NCBI GenBank assembly: GCA_026986905.1
Contig: JALSNQ010000002.1
Span: 1-61,764 of the forward strand
Reading direction: 5' to 3'
DNA from: Thermofilaceae archaeon
Lineage (GTDB): Archaea > Thermoproteota > Thermoprotei > Thermofilales > Thermofilaceae
Length of the DNA stretch: 61,764 nucleotides
How positions within the stretch are numbered: position 1 is the stretch's first letter; each line of letters starts with the position of its first letter. The notes under the pieces are model-generated. The model saw only the letters and a list, made by a program, of their open reading frames with translations, was not told the DNA's origin and did no database searches. The translations under genes were made by a program, and so were the position numbers. Positions 23,374 to 34,324 of the stretch are shown here, one piece after another.

Positions 23374-25290
23374 TTACCGTAGCCTTAACGAGTCCATGTT
23401 GTTCGGCGTCAGTACTTCAAAGCCCAGGTTAAACCTCGGTTTAAGATATTTGTAAATGTCCGCTCTGAATTCTCTAATCTTGTTTCTCTCGCCGTGGTTT
23501 AGTATGACTTGTCTCGGAGTGGGGGATATGTGTCTGAGGTATCTTTCAAGCTGTTTCCTATCGCTGTGCCCTGAGAATCCCTCAACCCTGTAGACCTTCA
23601 TTTTTAGTTCTTTTATTATCTTTCTCCCCTTTTCATCCGTAAATGTTAATTGATTAAGGCCTTGTAGTATACGCCTACCCAATGTGCCCTCCACCTGGTA
23701 GCTGACGAACACCAAACTACTCCTACTATCACTTGCAAGAAGCCTCAAGTAATCGAGTACGGGGCCACCAGTCAGCATGCCCGAGGTAGCCAGTATGATC
23801 GACGGCCTATTACTGACGATGTCTTCACGGTTCTCACGGCGCACTATATGGATATTTTCGGCTGTGAAGGGGTTACGGCCTTCATATATCATGCTTCTAA
23901 TATTTGATGAAAGATATTCCGGGAACGCGGTGTGCACTGCGGAGACCTCGTTTATCATCCCCTCAATGAATATGGGAACCTCTGGTAGCAGGCCCCTCCT
24001 AATAGAGTTGGTCAGGGTAAGCAGGATCTCCTGCGCTCTCCCTATAGCGAGTACCGGTATAAGTACTATCCCCTCCTTATCAATAGTCTCCTTCACTATC
24101 GTCGCCAGCTCCAGCTGTGCCTCCTTTTCATCAGGCAGCCTGTCGCCCCTGCCGCCATAGGTGCTCTCCATTATTAGAACCTCGACCCTAGGAAACTTTG
24201 TGTGCGCTTTTTCTAGAAGCATTGTGTTTGCATATTTTAGGTCGCCCGTGTAAACAATGTTCAGGAGACCCTCCCCTATGTGTAGGTGGACAAGCGCGGA
24301 GCCTATTATGTGGCCTGAGCGGTAAAGGGTGAGTTTCGTGTCGGGCGAAATGTCCGTAACTTCGCCGTAAGTCAGCGTGTAGGCGTGTAATAGTGTAGAA
24401 GCGACGTCGCGTGTACTGTAGGGGGCTTGTTTACCCTCACGCTCGGCGATTTTAAGGTAGTCTTCGTAGAGGAGTTTGGCTAGATGAAGGGTTGGCTCCG
24501 TCATGAACACGGGGCCCTTATAACCGTATTTATAGAGAAATGGGAGTATTCCACAGTGATCTAGGTGTGCATGGGTTATCACTACCGCGTCTAGATCACT
24601 TATATCGAATTCTGGTAGATCGAAGTAGGGGAGTTCGTCCCCGTTAGACGAGGGCTTTATCCCAGCGTCTAGGAGGATGTTCGAGTCTGGGGTCTGTACG
24701 AGTATCGCGCTACGCCCTACTTCCTGGAAACTTCCCAGGGCGACTATGCGTACGAACTTGTTCTGAAAAAGAGGTTTCCTGTAGATCCAGTACCCTAGTT
24801 CTCTTAGAAACTTCAGCCTCTCCTCCGCGTGAGAACGGTAAAGCGCCCGTATTTCACTTACCGTGCGGCTGCTTAGCGGGGGTTTCCGTATAAGTTTCGG
24901 CTGCCACAGGGTTTTAGCCAATATTTCGTATAGTATAACGTCGGGGATCTTTTCGGGGGCTTCCGCCTCTATCTCTACTTCGCCCGTTATAATGTTGAAG
25001 TATATATCGCTGAGCCCGGCCTCTGGAGGAATAAGTGATTGGATGAAGGCCTTTGCCTCTTGTTCGCTCATCCTGCCATCCGGATCCCCCCTGACGATCA
25101 CACGCTTTTTTATGGCTTTAGCGACTTTTCTCACGAGTTCTCCGTCGTTTTCGAAAAAGAGATGGGGCTTTCTACTATAGATGGCCACTTTTGGCCCTTC
25201 AAAGTCTACCTTTGTCACCTCGGCCTGCGGGGGTATTAGCTGGAATATCACATCTCTAATCTCCTTCGCCGCTCTAGCTAGAGTCTCCAA
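23374..25290 (-). CDS. aCPSF1/FttA, beta-CASP ribonuclease and termination factor
   Basis: Archaeal CPSF73 homologue that cleaves nascent RNA 3' ends and terminates transcription. Two N-terminal KH-like domains (about residues 1-150) precede the metallo-beta-lactamase core with the zinc motif THAHLDHCG and the downstream TGDLKYA strand, the beta-CASP insertion (about 370-580) with the ATSGMLTGG block, and the closing GHSDRKQ and LNHGE motifs. 638 aa matches the long aCPSF1 group, not the shorter aCPSF2. The gene ends 3 nt from the convergent PUA gene. Confidence 0.93.
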   Translation of the reverse strand: METLARAAKEIRDVIFQLIPPQAEVTKVDFEGPKVAIYSRKPHLFFENDGELVRKVAKAIKKRVIVRGDPDGRMSEQEAKAFIQSLIPPEAGLSDIYFNIITGEVEIEAEAPEKIPDVILYEILAKTLWQPKLIRKPPLSSRTVSEIRALYRSHAEERLKFLRELGYWIYRKPLFQNKFVRIVALGSFQEVGRSAILVQTPDSNILLDAGIKPSSNGDELPYFDLPEFDISDLDAVVITHAHLDHCGILPFLYKYGYKGPVFMTEPTLHLAKLLYEDYLKIAEREGKQAPYSTRDVASTLLHAYTLTYGEVTDISPDTKLTLYRSGHIIGSALVHLHIGEGLLNIVYTGDLKYANTMLLEKAHTKFPRVEVLIMESTYGGRGDRLPDEKEAQLELATIVKETIDKEGIVLIPVLAIGRAQEILLTLTNSIRRGLLPEVPIFIEGMINEVSAVHTAFPEYLSSNIRSMIYEGRNPFTAENIHIVRRENREDIVSNRPSIILATSGMLTGGPVLDYLRLLASDSRSSLVFVSYQVEGTLGRRILQGLNQLTFTDEKGRKIIKELKMKVYRVEGFSGHSDRKQLERYLRHISPTPRQVILNHGERNKIREFRADIYKYLKPRFNLGFEVLTPNNMDSLRLR

Positions 25291-25359
25291 ACTATCCTCA
25301 CCACATGTGAACTAATTAGCCAAATCACCTGGAGTCCTGGGAAAAACTCAGGGCTTCTG

Positions 25360-26019
25360 TTAAACCGAGACCTCTTCTCCTTTAATAAGCCTTATGCCGT
25401 CTTTTCTCACAACTGCGACGTCTACGCCCTCGCCGCTCCCCGGGTCTCTCTGGATAGCAGCCCTTACCGCGCGGACGGCGAGCTTTATAGCATCATCCTC
25501 CTCGAGGTCTTCCCTATACTCCTCCTCTATTATCGCTATCGCAAACGGGGTGCCCGAACCAGTTGCAACGTATTTCTCCTTCGTCACCGTGCCCAGCCAG
25601 TCCACACTATAGAGCGTGGCCCCTTCTTCTTGATCGACGCCGCCTATTAGCATCTGTACTACGAGTATCGGCCTGTTCTGGAATAGTATAAGCGAGGCTA
25701 GTGTCGCGAGGCTTCTGACAGGTATAGGAGCATCCATCTCGGCCCGGTAAAGACCAGCCTCGGCGCGTAGCCTATCAATGAGCTGCTGGGCGTCGCCCAC
25801 GGTTCCAGCAATAGTTACTGCGACGTGCCTGTCTATTTCAGCTATTTTTCGCGCCCGTTTGCTGGCGATGAAGTATCCGCTCGTCGCGCGCCGATCAGTG
25901 GCAAGGACTACGAAGTCTCTGCCTATCATTCCCACGGTAGTTGTACCCTTGAAGGCCTTCTTTAGTACGTCCTGGGAGAAGGCTTCTGCCACCATAAGCT
26001 TCACTTTTCGCAAAGGCAT
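25360..26019 (-). CDS. psmB: Proteasome beta subunit
   Basis: Catalytic subunit of the 20S proteasome. A propeptide of about 25 residues ends at Lys-Gly, and autocleavage would expose Thr26 in GTTTVGM as the nucleophile; the partner residues are Asp in ATDRRATSG and Lys in ASKRARKI. Gly-Ser-Gly-Thr-Pro and a late [10 protein letters not shown] strand complete the fold. It could start at the ATG eight codons in, shortening the propeptide. The first gene of a probable unit with aCPSF1 downstream. Confidence 0.93.
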   Translation of the reverse strand: MPLRKVKLMVAEAFSQDVLKKAFKGTTTVGMIGRDFVVLATDRRATSGYFIASKRARKIAEIDRHVAVTIAGTVGDAQQLIDRLRAEAGLYRAEMDAPIPVRSLATLASLILFQNRPILVVQMLIGGVDQEEGATLYSVDWLGTVTKEKYVATGSGTPFAIAIIEEEYREDLEEDDAIKLAVRAVRAAIQRDPGSGEGVDVAVVRKDGIRLIKGEEVSV

Positions 26020-26163
26020 TTCTCCAAATTTAAGGTTTTGGAGCTTCTACCGGTCTCCCTAGGATACCGCGTGGCCTATGTACAGATGACGGGTGTCGAG
26101 AAATAATATAATTATGGGTCAAAGATATCTTTCATTTACATTAACCGGATGGGTGGTCACCAT

Positions 26164-26769
26164 ATGGGTAGAAAGACCGTGTCGATGCTGACCGAGACTA
26201 TGGCCAAGGAGGGCGTAGAATTCTCCCCTTACGCCTCCGAGAAGTGTATTGGATGCAGATTTTTTAACGTATGTATAGGTAATCTCAGGCCTGGAGCCCG
26301 CTACAGAGTCGTCAAGGTTAGGAGCCACCGCAACAAGTGTCCCCTGCTTAGCGAAGAAATGTACGTTGTTGAGGTCGAGGAGCTGCCCGTAAGATTGGTG
26401 GTGCCGTCCAATATGGCTATTGAAGGAATGACGATCACCTACAGGAAACCCCCTCGCTGCCCAGATGAGGTTAAAAGGTTCGGCGTAGACTGTAATCCTC
26501 CCTACATTCTGGAGGGAGAGAAGGCTACCGTGAAAAAGATCGTAGGCAGGCTTAGGGGCGGGTTAACGGTCGTTGAGGCGGAATTATTGGATCCCCCAAA
26601 AAGGGAGCTTTGGATAAAGGTGTTCCCGGTAACTACTGCTGCTCGGACGAGGAGGTCTCCTCGCCGCCAGGAGCCTCGCTCTCGGTCTTCTCGCTCTTCA
26701 CGGCCTCCTCGGAAGTCTTCTCGGAAGCGCTCTCCCCGGTTTCCTGGGGCTTCTCGATCTTCAGGCTGA
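26164..26769 (+). CDS. UPF0179 family protein with antisense-overlapping tail
   Basis: The first 155 residues or so match UPF0179, a conserved archaeal family of unknown function with cysteines in CIGCRFFNVCIGNLRPG and a later NKCPL. The usual end is near the WIKVF strand. Here the frame runs on for about 45 residues of Arg/Ser-rich low-complexity sequence that is simply the antisense of the Glu/Ser/Thr tail of the convergent FKBP gene, a 137-bp overlap. A TAA in the next frame (GGTAACTAC, about 26627-26635) suggests the ancestral stop was lost through a frame change. ATG 26164 follows a GGTGG stretch; ATG 26149 is an alternative. Confidence 0.75.
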   Translation: MGRKTVSMLTETMAKEGVEFSPYASEKCIGCRFFNVCIGNLRPGARYRVVKVRSHRNKCPLLSEEMYVVEVEELPVRLVVPSNMAIEGMTITYRKPPRCPDEVKRFGVDCNPPYILEGEKATVKKIVGRLRGGLTVVEAELLDPPKRELWIKVFPVTTAARTRRSPRRQEPRSRSSRSSRPPRKSSRKRSPRFPGASRSSG

Positions 26770-27439
26770 TAAGGATTTTCACCGTGTCAATGTCTCCTAC
26801 GTGTTTTTCAACGTCTCTCTTAAAGCCCTGGATTAATACATGGGCGCCTTCGTAGCCGAGTATTTTTGCCGGTACTTCGAGTATGGCTTCGCCGTCTTTT
26901 ACCTCAACTTTTATTTCGTCACGTGAGATGCCGCGGAACCAGCGGTGGAAGAGTTCCTTCACCTTTTCATCGGGATTTTGAAGTATTTTTTCAACTTTTA
27001 CCTTGAACTTTACCTTACGCCCTGCGTAGGGGTGGTTAAAGTCGATCACTACACGTCCAGCGCCTACGCGTATCACCCGGCCTCTCTGACCATTTATTTC
27101 CACCTCTTCGCCGACACGCGGTATGATGTTGCGCCGCGTCAACTCCCTTGCGGAGAGTATCCTGATCTTTTTAGGGTCCCTTTCACCGAATGCATCCTTA
27201 GGTTCCAGTACTATCTCTTTCTCCTCCCCCTCTTCCATGCCTATAAGGGACTTCTCTACCGGTTCTAGGAGAAACTTTTCACCGACTATTACTAGCTCGG
27301 GCTCATAGACGCTACCTTCCCTATAGATGCCTGCTTCTCTAGCCGTCTCCTCGGAGGTCGTATCGATGACTTTTTCCTCACCATTTAATAGCCAGGCGGT
27401 GTATGATACAAGTACAAAGTTTTTCTCCTCTACCTTCAA
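26633..27439 (-). CDS. FKBP-type peptidyl-prolyl isomerase, long archaeal form
   Basis: Cytosolic prolyl isomerase and chaperone. The FKBP core carries an inserted IF domain, as in SlyD and archaeal long FKBPs: LVSYTAWLLNGEEKVIDTT, then the insert-flanking VEKSLIGMEEGEEKEIVLEPKDAFGERD and the closing VVIDFNHPYAGRKVKFKVKVEKI. A further C-terminal domain (about 155-230) and an acidic Glu/Ser/Thr tail (about 232-268) follow. The tail is the part encoded opposite the UPF0179 extension. Confidence 0.88.
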   Translation of the reverse strand: MKVEEKNFVLVSYTAWLLNGEEKVIDTTSEETAREAGIYREGSVYEPELVIVGEKFLLEPVEKSLIGMEEGEEKEIVLEPKDAFGERDPKKIRILSARELTRRNIIPRVGEEVEINGQRGRVIRVGAGRVVIDFNHPYAGRKVKFKVKVEKILQNPDEKVKELFHRWFRGISRDEIKVEVKDGEAILEVPAKILGYEGAHVLIQGFKRDVEKHVGDIDTVKILISLKIEKPQETGESASEKTSEEAVKSEKTESEAPGGEETSSSEQQ

Positions 27440-27514
27440 GTGGATCGCCGTCTATCTACACGGGAAGGTCGGTTAAATCTTTCGTTGAGCGACGGAGGGC
27501 CCGGTGCCCGTTAA

Positions 27515-27522
27515 GTTTTAAA
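27515..27522 (+). promoter_or_regulatory. TATA box for cdc48
   Basis: GTTTTAAA, about 48-55 nt before the GTG at 27570, with an AAGGGGATAGG ribosome-binding stretch at 27557-27567. This implies a leader of about 20 nt, unlike the leaderless genes around it. Confidence 0.45.
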
Positions 27523-27566
27523 CCCCTTGAGTGGTGATGTGTATCAGCCATCTTCTAAGGGGATAG

Positions 27567-29768
<2,202 letters not shown>

Positions 29769-29774
29769 GAGGCG

Positions 29775-30005
29775 ATGAATACCGCTCTTTTATATCTCTT
29801 AACGGAGCTTAAGAGGCGTGGCGGGTCGGCGCGGGATAAGGAACTTTTCGAGTACGTGAAGAAGCACCTAGAATATATGGGCAAGGACATTTCGAAGACA
29901 GAGTTCGTCAAGGCTCTTATGACACTGGAGGTTAGAGGCTTCATACGCGTCGAGCACATAAAGAAGAATACCTGGATGGTTTACCTTGTAAAGGACGACT
30001 ATTAG
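29775..30005 (+). CDS. Small winged-helix-like protein, 76 aa
   Basis: A short basic protein whose pattern (ALLYLLTELKRRGG, KELFEYVKKHLEYMG, SKTEFVKALMTLEVRGFIRVEHIKKNTWMVYLV) reads as helix-helix-helix-wing, typical of small archaeal winged-helix DNA-binding or scaffold proteins. It starts 6 nt after cdc48 stops and precedes fen1, so it may be co-transcribed with both. I cannot name a target. The frame is well supported by spacing and by uniform codon style. Confidence 0.7.
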   Translation: MNTALLYLLTELKRRGGSARDKELFEYVKKHLEYMGKDISKTEFVKALMTLEVRGFIRVEHIKKNTWMVYLVKDDY

Positions 30006-30065
30006 CGTGGACGGGGCTAGCTTTTTTCATCCCTCGTGCCAGTAATTCTAATAGAGGGGTGAACC

Positions 30066-31106
30066 TTGGGCGTAGACCTTAGGGAGCTTGTCGCCCCAGT
30101 AAAGGTAGAGTTGGAGCTTTCAGACCTGTCACGCAAGGCGTTAGCCCTCGACGCCTACAACATGCTGTACCAATTCTTAGCGACGATACGTCAGCGCGAC
30201 GGCACGCCTCTAATGGACGCATATGGGAGGGTTACTAGCCACCTTAACGGGCTTTTCTACAGGACAATAAACTTTCTCGAGCACGGGATTAAGCCCGCAT
30301 ACGTGTTCGACGGTAAGCCGCCGGAGCTCAAGGCGCGCGAAGTGGCGAAGAGGATGCGTGTAAGAGCCGAGGCAGAGAAGAAGTATAGGGCGGCTTTGGA
30401 GCGTGGAGACTTAGAGGAGGCGAGGGTGTATGCTCAACAAACCGGGAGATTAACGAGCGATATGGTTGAGGACTCTAAAAAACTACTAGAATACATGGGG
30501 GTACCGTGGGTTCAGGCACCTTCAGAAGGCGAGGCGCAAGCAGCATACATGGCAAGTAGGGGAAGTGTATGGGCTTCCGGTAGCCAGGACTATGATTCTC
30601 TTCTCTTCGGCGCACCCCGCCTCGTACGCAACTTGGCCATCACCGGCAGAAGAAAACTCCCTAGGAAGAACGTGTACATCGAGGTGAAGCCGGAGCTCAT
30701 AGAGCTCAACAGGCTCTTAAAACATTATGGGCTGACGCGGGAACAGCTAGTTGTAATAGGCATACTCCTTGGCACGGATTATGCGCCGGAAGGAGTGCAT
30801 GGAGTGGGCATTAAGAGGGCTCTCCGTCTAGTAAAGGAGGTTGATGAACCGTTAAGGGTTTTCGAACTTGTAAAATGGGAGAACGACGTTCCACCGGATA
30901 AAATATTTGAGATATTCATGCATCCCCAGGTCACGGATAACTACAAGTTGGAGTGGAGGCCGCCCGACCGGGAGAAGGTGTTCAAACTGCTCGTAGATGA
31001 GCACAACTTCTCCCCCGAGAGGGTGAACAACGCGTTAGAGAGGCTCGAAAAGGCTTACAATACCTACTTTAAACAGACCTCTCTTGAAAGCTGGTTCGGG
31101 TTCTAA
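30066..31106 (+). CDS. fen1: Flap endonuclease 1
   Basis: Structure-specific nuclease that removes 5' flaps during Okazaki fragment maturation and repair. N-terminal [12 protein letters not shown] carries the first catalytic Asp, [10 protein letters not shown] the second; [12 protein letters not shown] and [11 protein letters not shown] supply the further metal ligands, and [19 protein letters not shown] is the helix-hairpin-helix. The C-terminus [10 protein letters not shown] is a PCNA-interaction box. TTG 30066 follows GAGGGGTGA, and the next codons give the Gly-Val needed for the family's N-terminal entry. Confidence 0.95.
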   Translation: MGVDLRELVAPVKVELELSDLSRKALALDAYNMLYQFLATIRQRDGTPLMDAYGRVTSHLNGLFYRTINFLEHGIKPAYVFDGKPPELKAREVAKRMRVRAEAEKKYRAALERGDLEEARVYAQQTGRLTSDMVEDSKKLLEYMGVPWVQAPSEGEAQAAYMASRGSVWASGSQDYDSLLFGAPRLVRNLAITGRRKLPRKNVYIEVKPELIELNRLLKHYGLTREQLVVIGILLGTDYAPEGVHGVGIKRALRLVKEVDEPLRVFELVKWENDVPPDKIFEIFMHPQVTDNYKLEWRPPDREKVFKLLVDEHNFSPERVNNALERLEKAYNTYFKQTSLESWFGF

Positions 31107-31113
31107 CTCCACA

Positions 31114-31782
31114 ATGTACAGCGAACTACGTCGTAAACTAGTGGAGAAGCTGGCCGCCGAGGGCTATATACGGTCACCCGCGGTTCGCAGAGCTTTCATG
31201 AGAGTGCCCCGCGAAGAGTTCGTCCCAGCTAGGCTAAGGCACCTAGCCTATGTTGACACGCCTCTACCAACGCTTAAGGGGCAGACCATCTCGGCACCCC
31301 ACATGTGCGCACTCATGTGTGAACTGCTATCTCCGCTTGAGGGCGAAAAAATACTCGAGATCGGTACTGGGAGCGGGTACCACGCAGCGCTCTGTGCCGA
31401 GGTTGTTGCTCCCGGCGATCTGGGTGATGGGACGGTTGTAACGGTGGAGATAGAGGAAAGCCTTGCTAGGTTTGCGGTAGAAAATCTTAGACGCAGCGGC
31501 TACTATGGCAAGGTGAACCCTATAGTAGCTGACGGCAGTGTAACCCTCCCCCTAAGGAGAGGGTTCGACAAGGCTTTTATCACAGCCGCGTGCCCCAGCG
31601 AGCCGCATAACGTTCTAGAAGTCGTCGAGGATGGGGGTGTAGTGGTAGCTCCTGTAGGCACTGGCTATGTGCAGGAACTCGTCGTATACCGTCTAAATAA
31701 AGGTATTATCATCGGCGAGAGAAGGGGCCCTGTGATATTTGTCCCACTTAGGGGTGCAGGAGTTGGCGGCAGATATAGTTAA
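31114..31782 (+). CDS. pcm: Protein-L-isoaspartate O-methyltransferase
   Basis: SAM-dependent repair of isoaspartyl residues, important for proteins at high temperature. The SAM motif is EIGTGSGYHAAL, followed by VTVEIEE; the family signature before it is PHMCALMCELL with QTISAPHM. The frame opens at 31084 but ATG 31114, just past the fen1 stop, gives the usual N-terminus YSELRRKLVEKL. 222 aa is standard. The last 29 nt overlap the start of the DUF371 gene. Confidence 0.92.
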   Translation: MYSELRRKLVEKLAAEGYIRSPAVRRAFMRVPREEFVPARLRHLAYVDTPLPTLKGQTISAPHMCALMCELLSPLEGEKILEIGTGSGYHAALCAEVVAPGDLGDGTVVTVEIEESLARFAVENLRRSGYYGKVNPIVADGSVTLPLRRGFDKAFITAACPSEPHNVLEVVEDGGVVVAPVGTGYVQELVVYRLNKGIIIGERRGPVIFVPLRGAGVGGRYS

Positions 31783-32221
31783 TGCGCGGGGGCATCCCAA
31801 TGTTCGTGCACGCCACCCCACTACAATGGAGATAACTAAGGAGGACACGTTAACGCCGAGAGGGGATTGCGTCATAGGCGTCGCTGCAGACAAGGCTGCA
31901 GCCGATCTCTCGCCGGAGCTCTTAAGCGAACTAGCCAAAGGCTACAGCTTAGCAGCAGCGATACTTGTAGGGGGGCTTATAGACGTCTTCTTCGCGGAAG
32001 GTTCACCGGGCCACATACCGACAAGCTCTACCTCAATCGTGATTAGGAGAAGCAGCTACCTCGATGAACGCACGCTGGGGATCAGAGCCACCAAGTCCGC
32101 AAGAGGCCTTGACAGGCAAATAGTAAACCTGTTGAAAAAACCCGAGACTGAGATGAAGATTGTCTTCGTCACCGCGCCTAACAGGAGGGAGGCGCTAATA
32201 GCACTGGCGGCGCAGCTCTAA
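31754..32221 (+). CDS. DUF371 family protein
   Basis: Conserved archaeal protein of unknown function. The DUF371 signature is the N-terminal block with ARGHPNVRARHPTTMEITKED followed by LTPRGDCVIGV (the first stretch is given only to its first residues: ARGH at about 12-15). 155 aa is normal. GTG 31754 follows an AGGGGTGCAGG stretch; the frame opens 5 codons earlier at 31739. It overlaps the end of pcm, so fen1-pcm-DUF371 form one unit. Confidence 0.75.
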   Translation: MQELAADIVNARGHPNVRARHPTTMEITKEDTLTPRGDCVIGVAADKAAADLSPELLSELAKGYSLAAAILVGGLIDVFFAEGSPGHIPTSSTSIVIRRSSYLDERTLGIRATKSARGLDRQIVNLLKKPETEMKIVFVTAPNRREALIALAAQL

Positions 32222-32269
32222 CTGTAATGGGATAAGGTATAAAAGCTAGGGATATAGAAAAAATACCGA

Positions 32270-32361
32270 GCCCCGGTCGTCTAGTCCGGCCCAGGATAGC
32301 TGGTAGCCCTGAAGGCGGCCTGTCGAGCCGCAGATCCCGGGTTCAAATCCCGGCCGGGGCG
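32270..32361 (+). tRNA. tRNA-Asp (GTC) with a 16-nt intron at position 25/26
   Basis: Acceptor GCCCCGG pairs with CCGGGGC (32354-32360), followed by discriminator G and an encoded CCA (32362-32364). The anticodon loop CTGTCGA (32320-32326) is flanked by GCGGC/GCCGC and gives anticodon GTC (32322-32324). A 16-nt insertion lies between the D stem and anticodon stem. Folding gives a bulge-helix-bulge: central helix CAGG (32292-32295) with CCTG (32308-32311), bulges ATA (32296-32298) and AAG (32312-32314). Cutting after the second bulge base places the intron at 32298-32313 and leaves G26. Confidence 0.93.
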
Positions 32362-32478
32362 CCATTTTTATTTTCACGGTATTTTTCCGGCTGAATAATT
32401 GCATTACGTATAGAAAATTACGTTGCAGAGCCATAACACCAATAAAGGTTTCCCCTCCTCTACCATGGGTGCGTATAG

Positions 32479-33987
32479 ATGGAGAAAACTGTCACACTGG
32501 ACGACATTGTTAATCTCTGCTTAAGGCGGGGCTTCTTCTACCCGTCAGGGAAGATCTACGGCGGGTTCAGAGGGTTCTACGACTATGGACCGCTCGGCGC
32601 TGAGATGAGACGGGATCTTATAAACGACTGGTGGAACTACTTCGTAGAGACCAGAGGCGACATATACGGGATCTACGGTGCGGTCATAACGCATCCTAAG
32701 ACCTGGGAGGCCAGCGGGCACGTCGAGTCCTTCATAGACTACATCGTCAGGTGCACTAGGTGCGGTGAAGAGTACAGGGCAGACCACCTACTCGAGGACG
32801 CCGGGATAAAAGTCGTCGACCTGACCCCAGAAGAGCTCTCCCGGCTGATAAGGGAAAACAACATCAGGTGCCCCAAGTGCGGCGGCGAGCTCGGCGACCC
32901 CCAGCCCTTCAACCTCATGTTCTCAACGCACGTCGGCCCTAAACACACGAAATCCAGCATAGCGTACCTGAGGCCTGAAACGGCGCAGCTCATCTTCACA
33001 AACTTCAAAAACGTCGTATTCACCATGGGGGCCACACTCCCCTTCGGCATAGCACAGTACGGCAAAGCCTTCCGAAACGAGATTTCTCCCAGAAACTTTC
33101 TCTTCCGGCTTAGGGAATTCGAGCAAATGGAGATAGAGTACTTTGTGAATCCTAAAAAGATGGATGAATGCCCATACTTTTCCTCCATAGAGGACTTTGA
33201 GCTATATATACTGACAGCCGAGGAGCAGGAAGAAGGCGTAGATGAGGCAAGGCCCGCTCGAGTGGGAGAGCTTGTAGAGACGGGCGTCATAGGCAATAAA
33301 TGGCACGCTTATTGGATAGCCGAATCCCTTAAGTGGCTTGAGCGGCTAGGGCTAAGGAAGGAGCATCTTCGTGTAAGGGAGCACGTGAAAACTGAGCTCG
33401 CCCACTATGCGGCTCAGACGTTTGACGTCGAATACCTCTTTCCCTTCATGGGCTGGAAGGAGATAGAGGGTATATCGAATAGGACAGATTATGATCTTCG
33501 TAGGCACATGGAGTATAGTGGGGAAGAGCTGCACATAGTCGATGACGGCGAGAAAGTAGTACCCTACGTCATCGAGCCCTCTTTTGGCGTTGAGCGTATA
33601 TTGATGGCGCTGCTTACTGAGGGCTATACTAAACATAAGAAGAGGATTACGCTCAAGATTAGTCCAAGAGTGGCTCCCTACAAGCTAGCCGTTTTTCCAC
33701 TAGTGAATAAGGAGGGAATAGACGTTAAGGCCCGTGAAATATACCATGCCTTAAAGAACAGGTACAGGGCATATTATGACGACCGGGGAAGCATAGGTAA
33801 AAGATATGCGAAAGCGGATGAAATAGGGGTTCCGATATGCCTCACCGTTGACGGCCAAACCCTCCAGGACGGTACTGTTACACTTAGACTGCGCGACACA
33901 AGGGAGCAGGTCAGGGTGGGTGTAGATGAGGCTGAGAGGCGCATAGAAGAGCTGCTTTCCTCGTGGCCGTGGAGGCGCGGATATTAA
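32479..33987 (+). CDS. glyS: Glycyl-tRNA synthetase (archaeal dimeric type)
   Basis: Class II synthetase charging tRNA-Gly. The N-terminal YDYGPLGAEMRRDL region and a zinc-type CxxC pair (RCTRCGEEY, CPKCGGEL) belong to the alpha-2 archaeal/eukaryotic form. Motif 2 is FRNEISPRNFLFRLREFEQME and motif 3 is EPSFGVERILMALL (first residues FRNE at about 198). The C-terminal anticodon domain begins near KLAVFPLVNKEG. 502 aa is short, lacking some insertions of the eukaryotic enzyme. ATG 32479 fits. It lies between two intron-bearing tRNA genes. Confidence 0.93.
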   Translation: MEKTVTLDDIVNLCLRRGFFYPSGKIYGGFRGFYDYGPLGAEMRRDLINDWWNYFVETRGDIYGIYGAVITHPKTWEASGHVESFIDYIVRCTRCGEEYRADHLLEDAGIKVVDLTPEELSRLIRENNIRCPKCGGELGDPQPFNLMFSTHVGPKHTKSSIAYLRPETAQLIFTNFKNVVFTMGATLPFGIAQYGKAFRNEISPRNFLFRLREFEQMEIEYFVNPKKMDECPYFSSIEDFELYILTAEEQEEGVDEARPARVGELVETGVIGNKWHAYWIAESLKWLERLGLRKEHLRVREHVKTELAHYAAQTFDVEYLFPFMGWKEIEGISNRTDYDLRRHMEYSGEELHIVDDGEKVVPYVIEPSFGVERILMALLTEGYTKHKKRITLKISPRVAPYKLAVFPLVNKEGIDVKAREIYHALKNRYRAYYDDRGSIGKRYAKADEIGVPICLTVDGQTLQDGTVTLRLRDTREQVRVGVDEAERRIEELLSSWPWRRGY

Positions 33988-34049
33988 AGCTTCTCCCGGG
34001 CTGGGCTCGAAAAGTATTTCATTTTAGTGTTGGAGGTTATAGGTGTGAC

Positions 34050-34152
34050 GGGCCGGTAGCTCAGCCTGGATAGAGCGATGGCCATACTAGCTCTGGCTGG
34101 GTGGTCGAGGCTTTTAACCCATAGGTCCCGGGTTCGAATCCCGGCCGGCCCG
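34050..34152 (+). tRNA. tRNA-Lys (TTT) with a 28-nt intron at position 30/31
   Basis: Acceptor GGGCCGG pairs with CCGGCCC (34145-34151) with discriminator G and encoded CCA (34153-34155). The T arm is CCGGG-TTCGAAT-CCCGG. The anticodon loop CTTTTAA (34111-34117) reads TTT at 34113-34115, and the 3' stem CCCAT needs ATGGG, which is split: ATGG (34078-34081) plus G34110. The intron is 34082-34109. A bulge-helix-bulge supports it: CGAT (34076-34079) pairs GTCG (34104-34107), one G-U, with bulges GGC and AGG cut as expected. The junction is inside the anticodon stem. Confidence 0.93.
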
Positions 34153-34155
34153 CCA

Positions 34156-34324
34156 CGTGTTTTCTTGGCTCAACTTCTTGTGTAAAGTGATGAATATACT
34201 TGGATAGTTATATAGAATATTATATAAAACCAGCCTCTTTTTTTAAATAGTGTTAGAATCATTTTCAAAATTATCAGATAAATTAAATAAATGTATTTTT
34301 TAAGATAGTTAGTAAAATATAAAT
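34156..34324. other. AT-rich intergenic region
   Basis: The 338 nt between glyS and the UbiA gene hold tRNA-Lys and this 169-nt AT-rich stretch. It contains a T-tract at 34238-34244, probably the tRNA terminator, and several TATA-like runs that could promote the UbiA gene. A GTGATGA at 34187-34193 looks like a C box but has no partner D box. I see no further gene. Confidence 0.5.
34238..34244 (+). terminator. T-tract terminator after tRNA-Lys
   Basis: A run of seven T after CTC, about 83 nt past the encoded CCA. Archaeal RNA polymerase stops at such T-runs without a hairpin. Confidence 0.35.

Noticed and set aside
32246-32434. 62-codon minus-strand ORF over tRNA-Asp
   Set aside because: It is the antisense reading of the tRNA-Asp gene, a common false ORF; the tRNA fold explains the bases.
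32739-33296. Long minus-strand frame (185 codons) inside glyS
   Set aside because: Antisense shadow of glycyl-tRNA synthetase motifs.
34187-34193. GTGATGA resembling a C/D box sRNA C box
   Set aside because: No D box (CTGA) at a suitable distance and no C'/D' pair.
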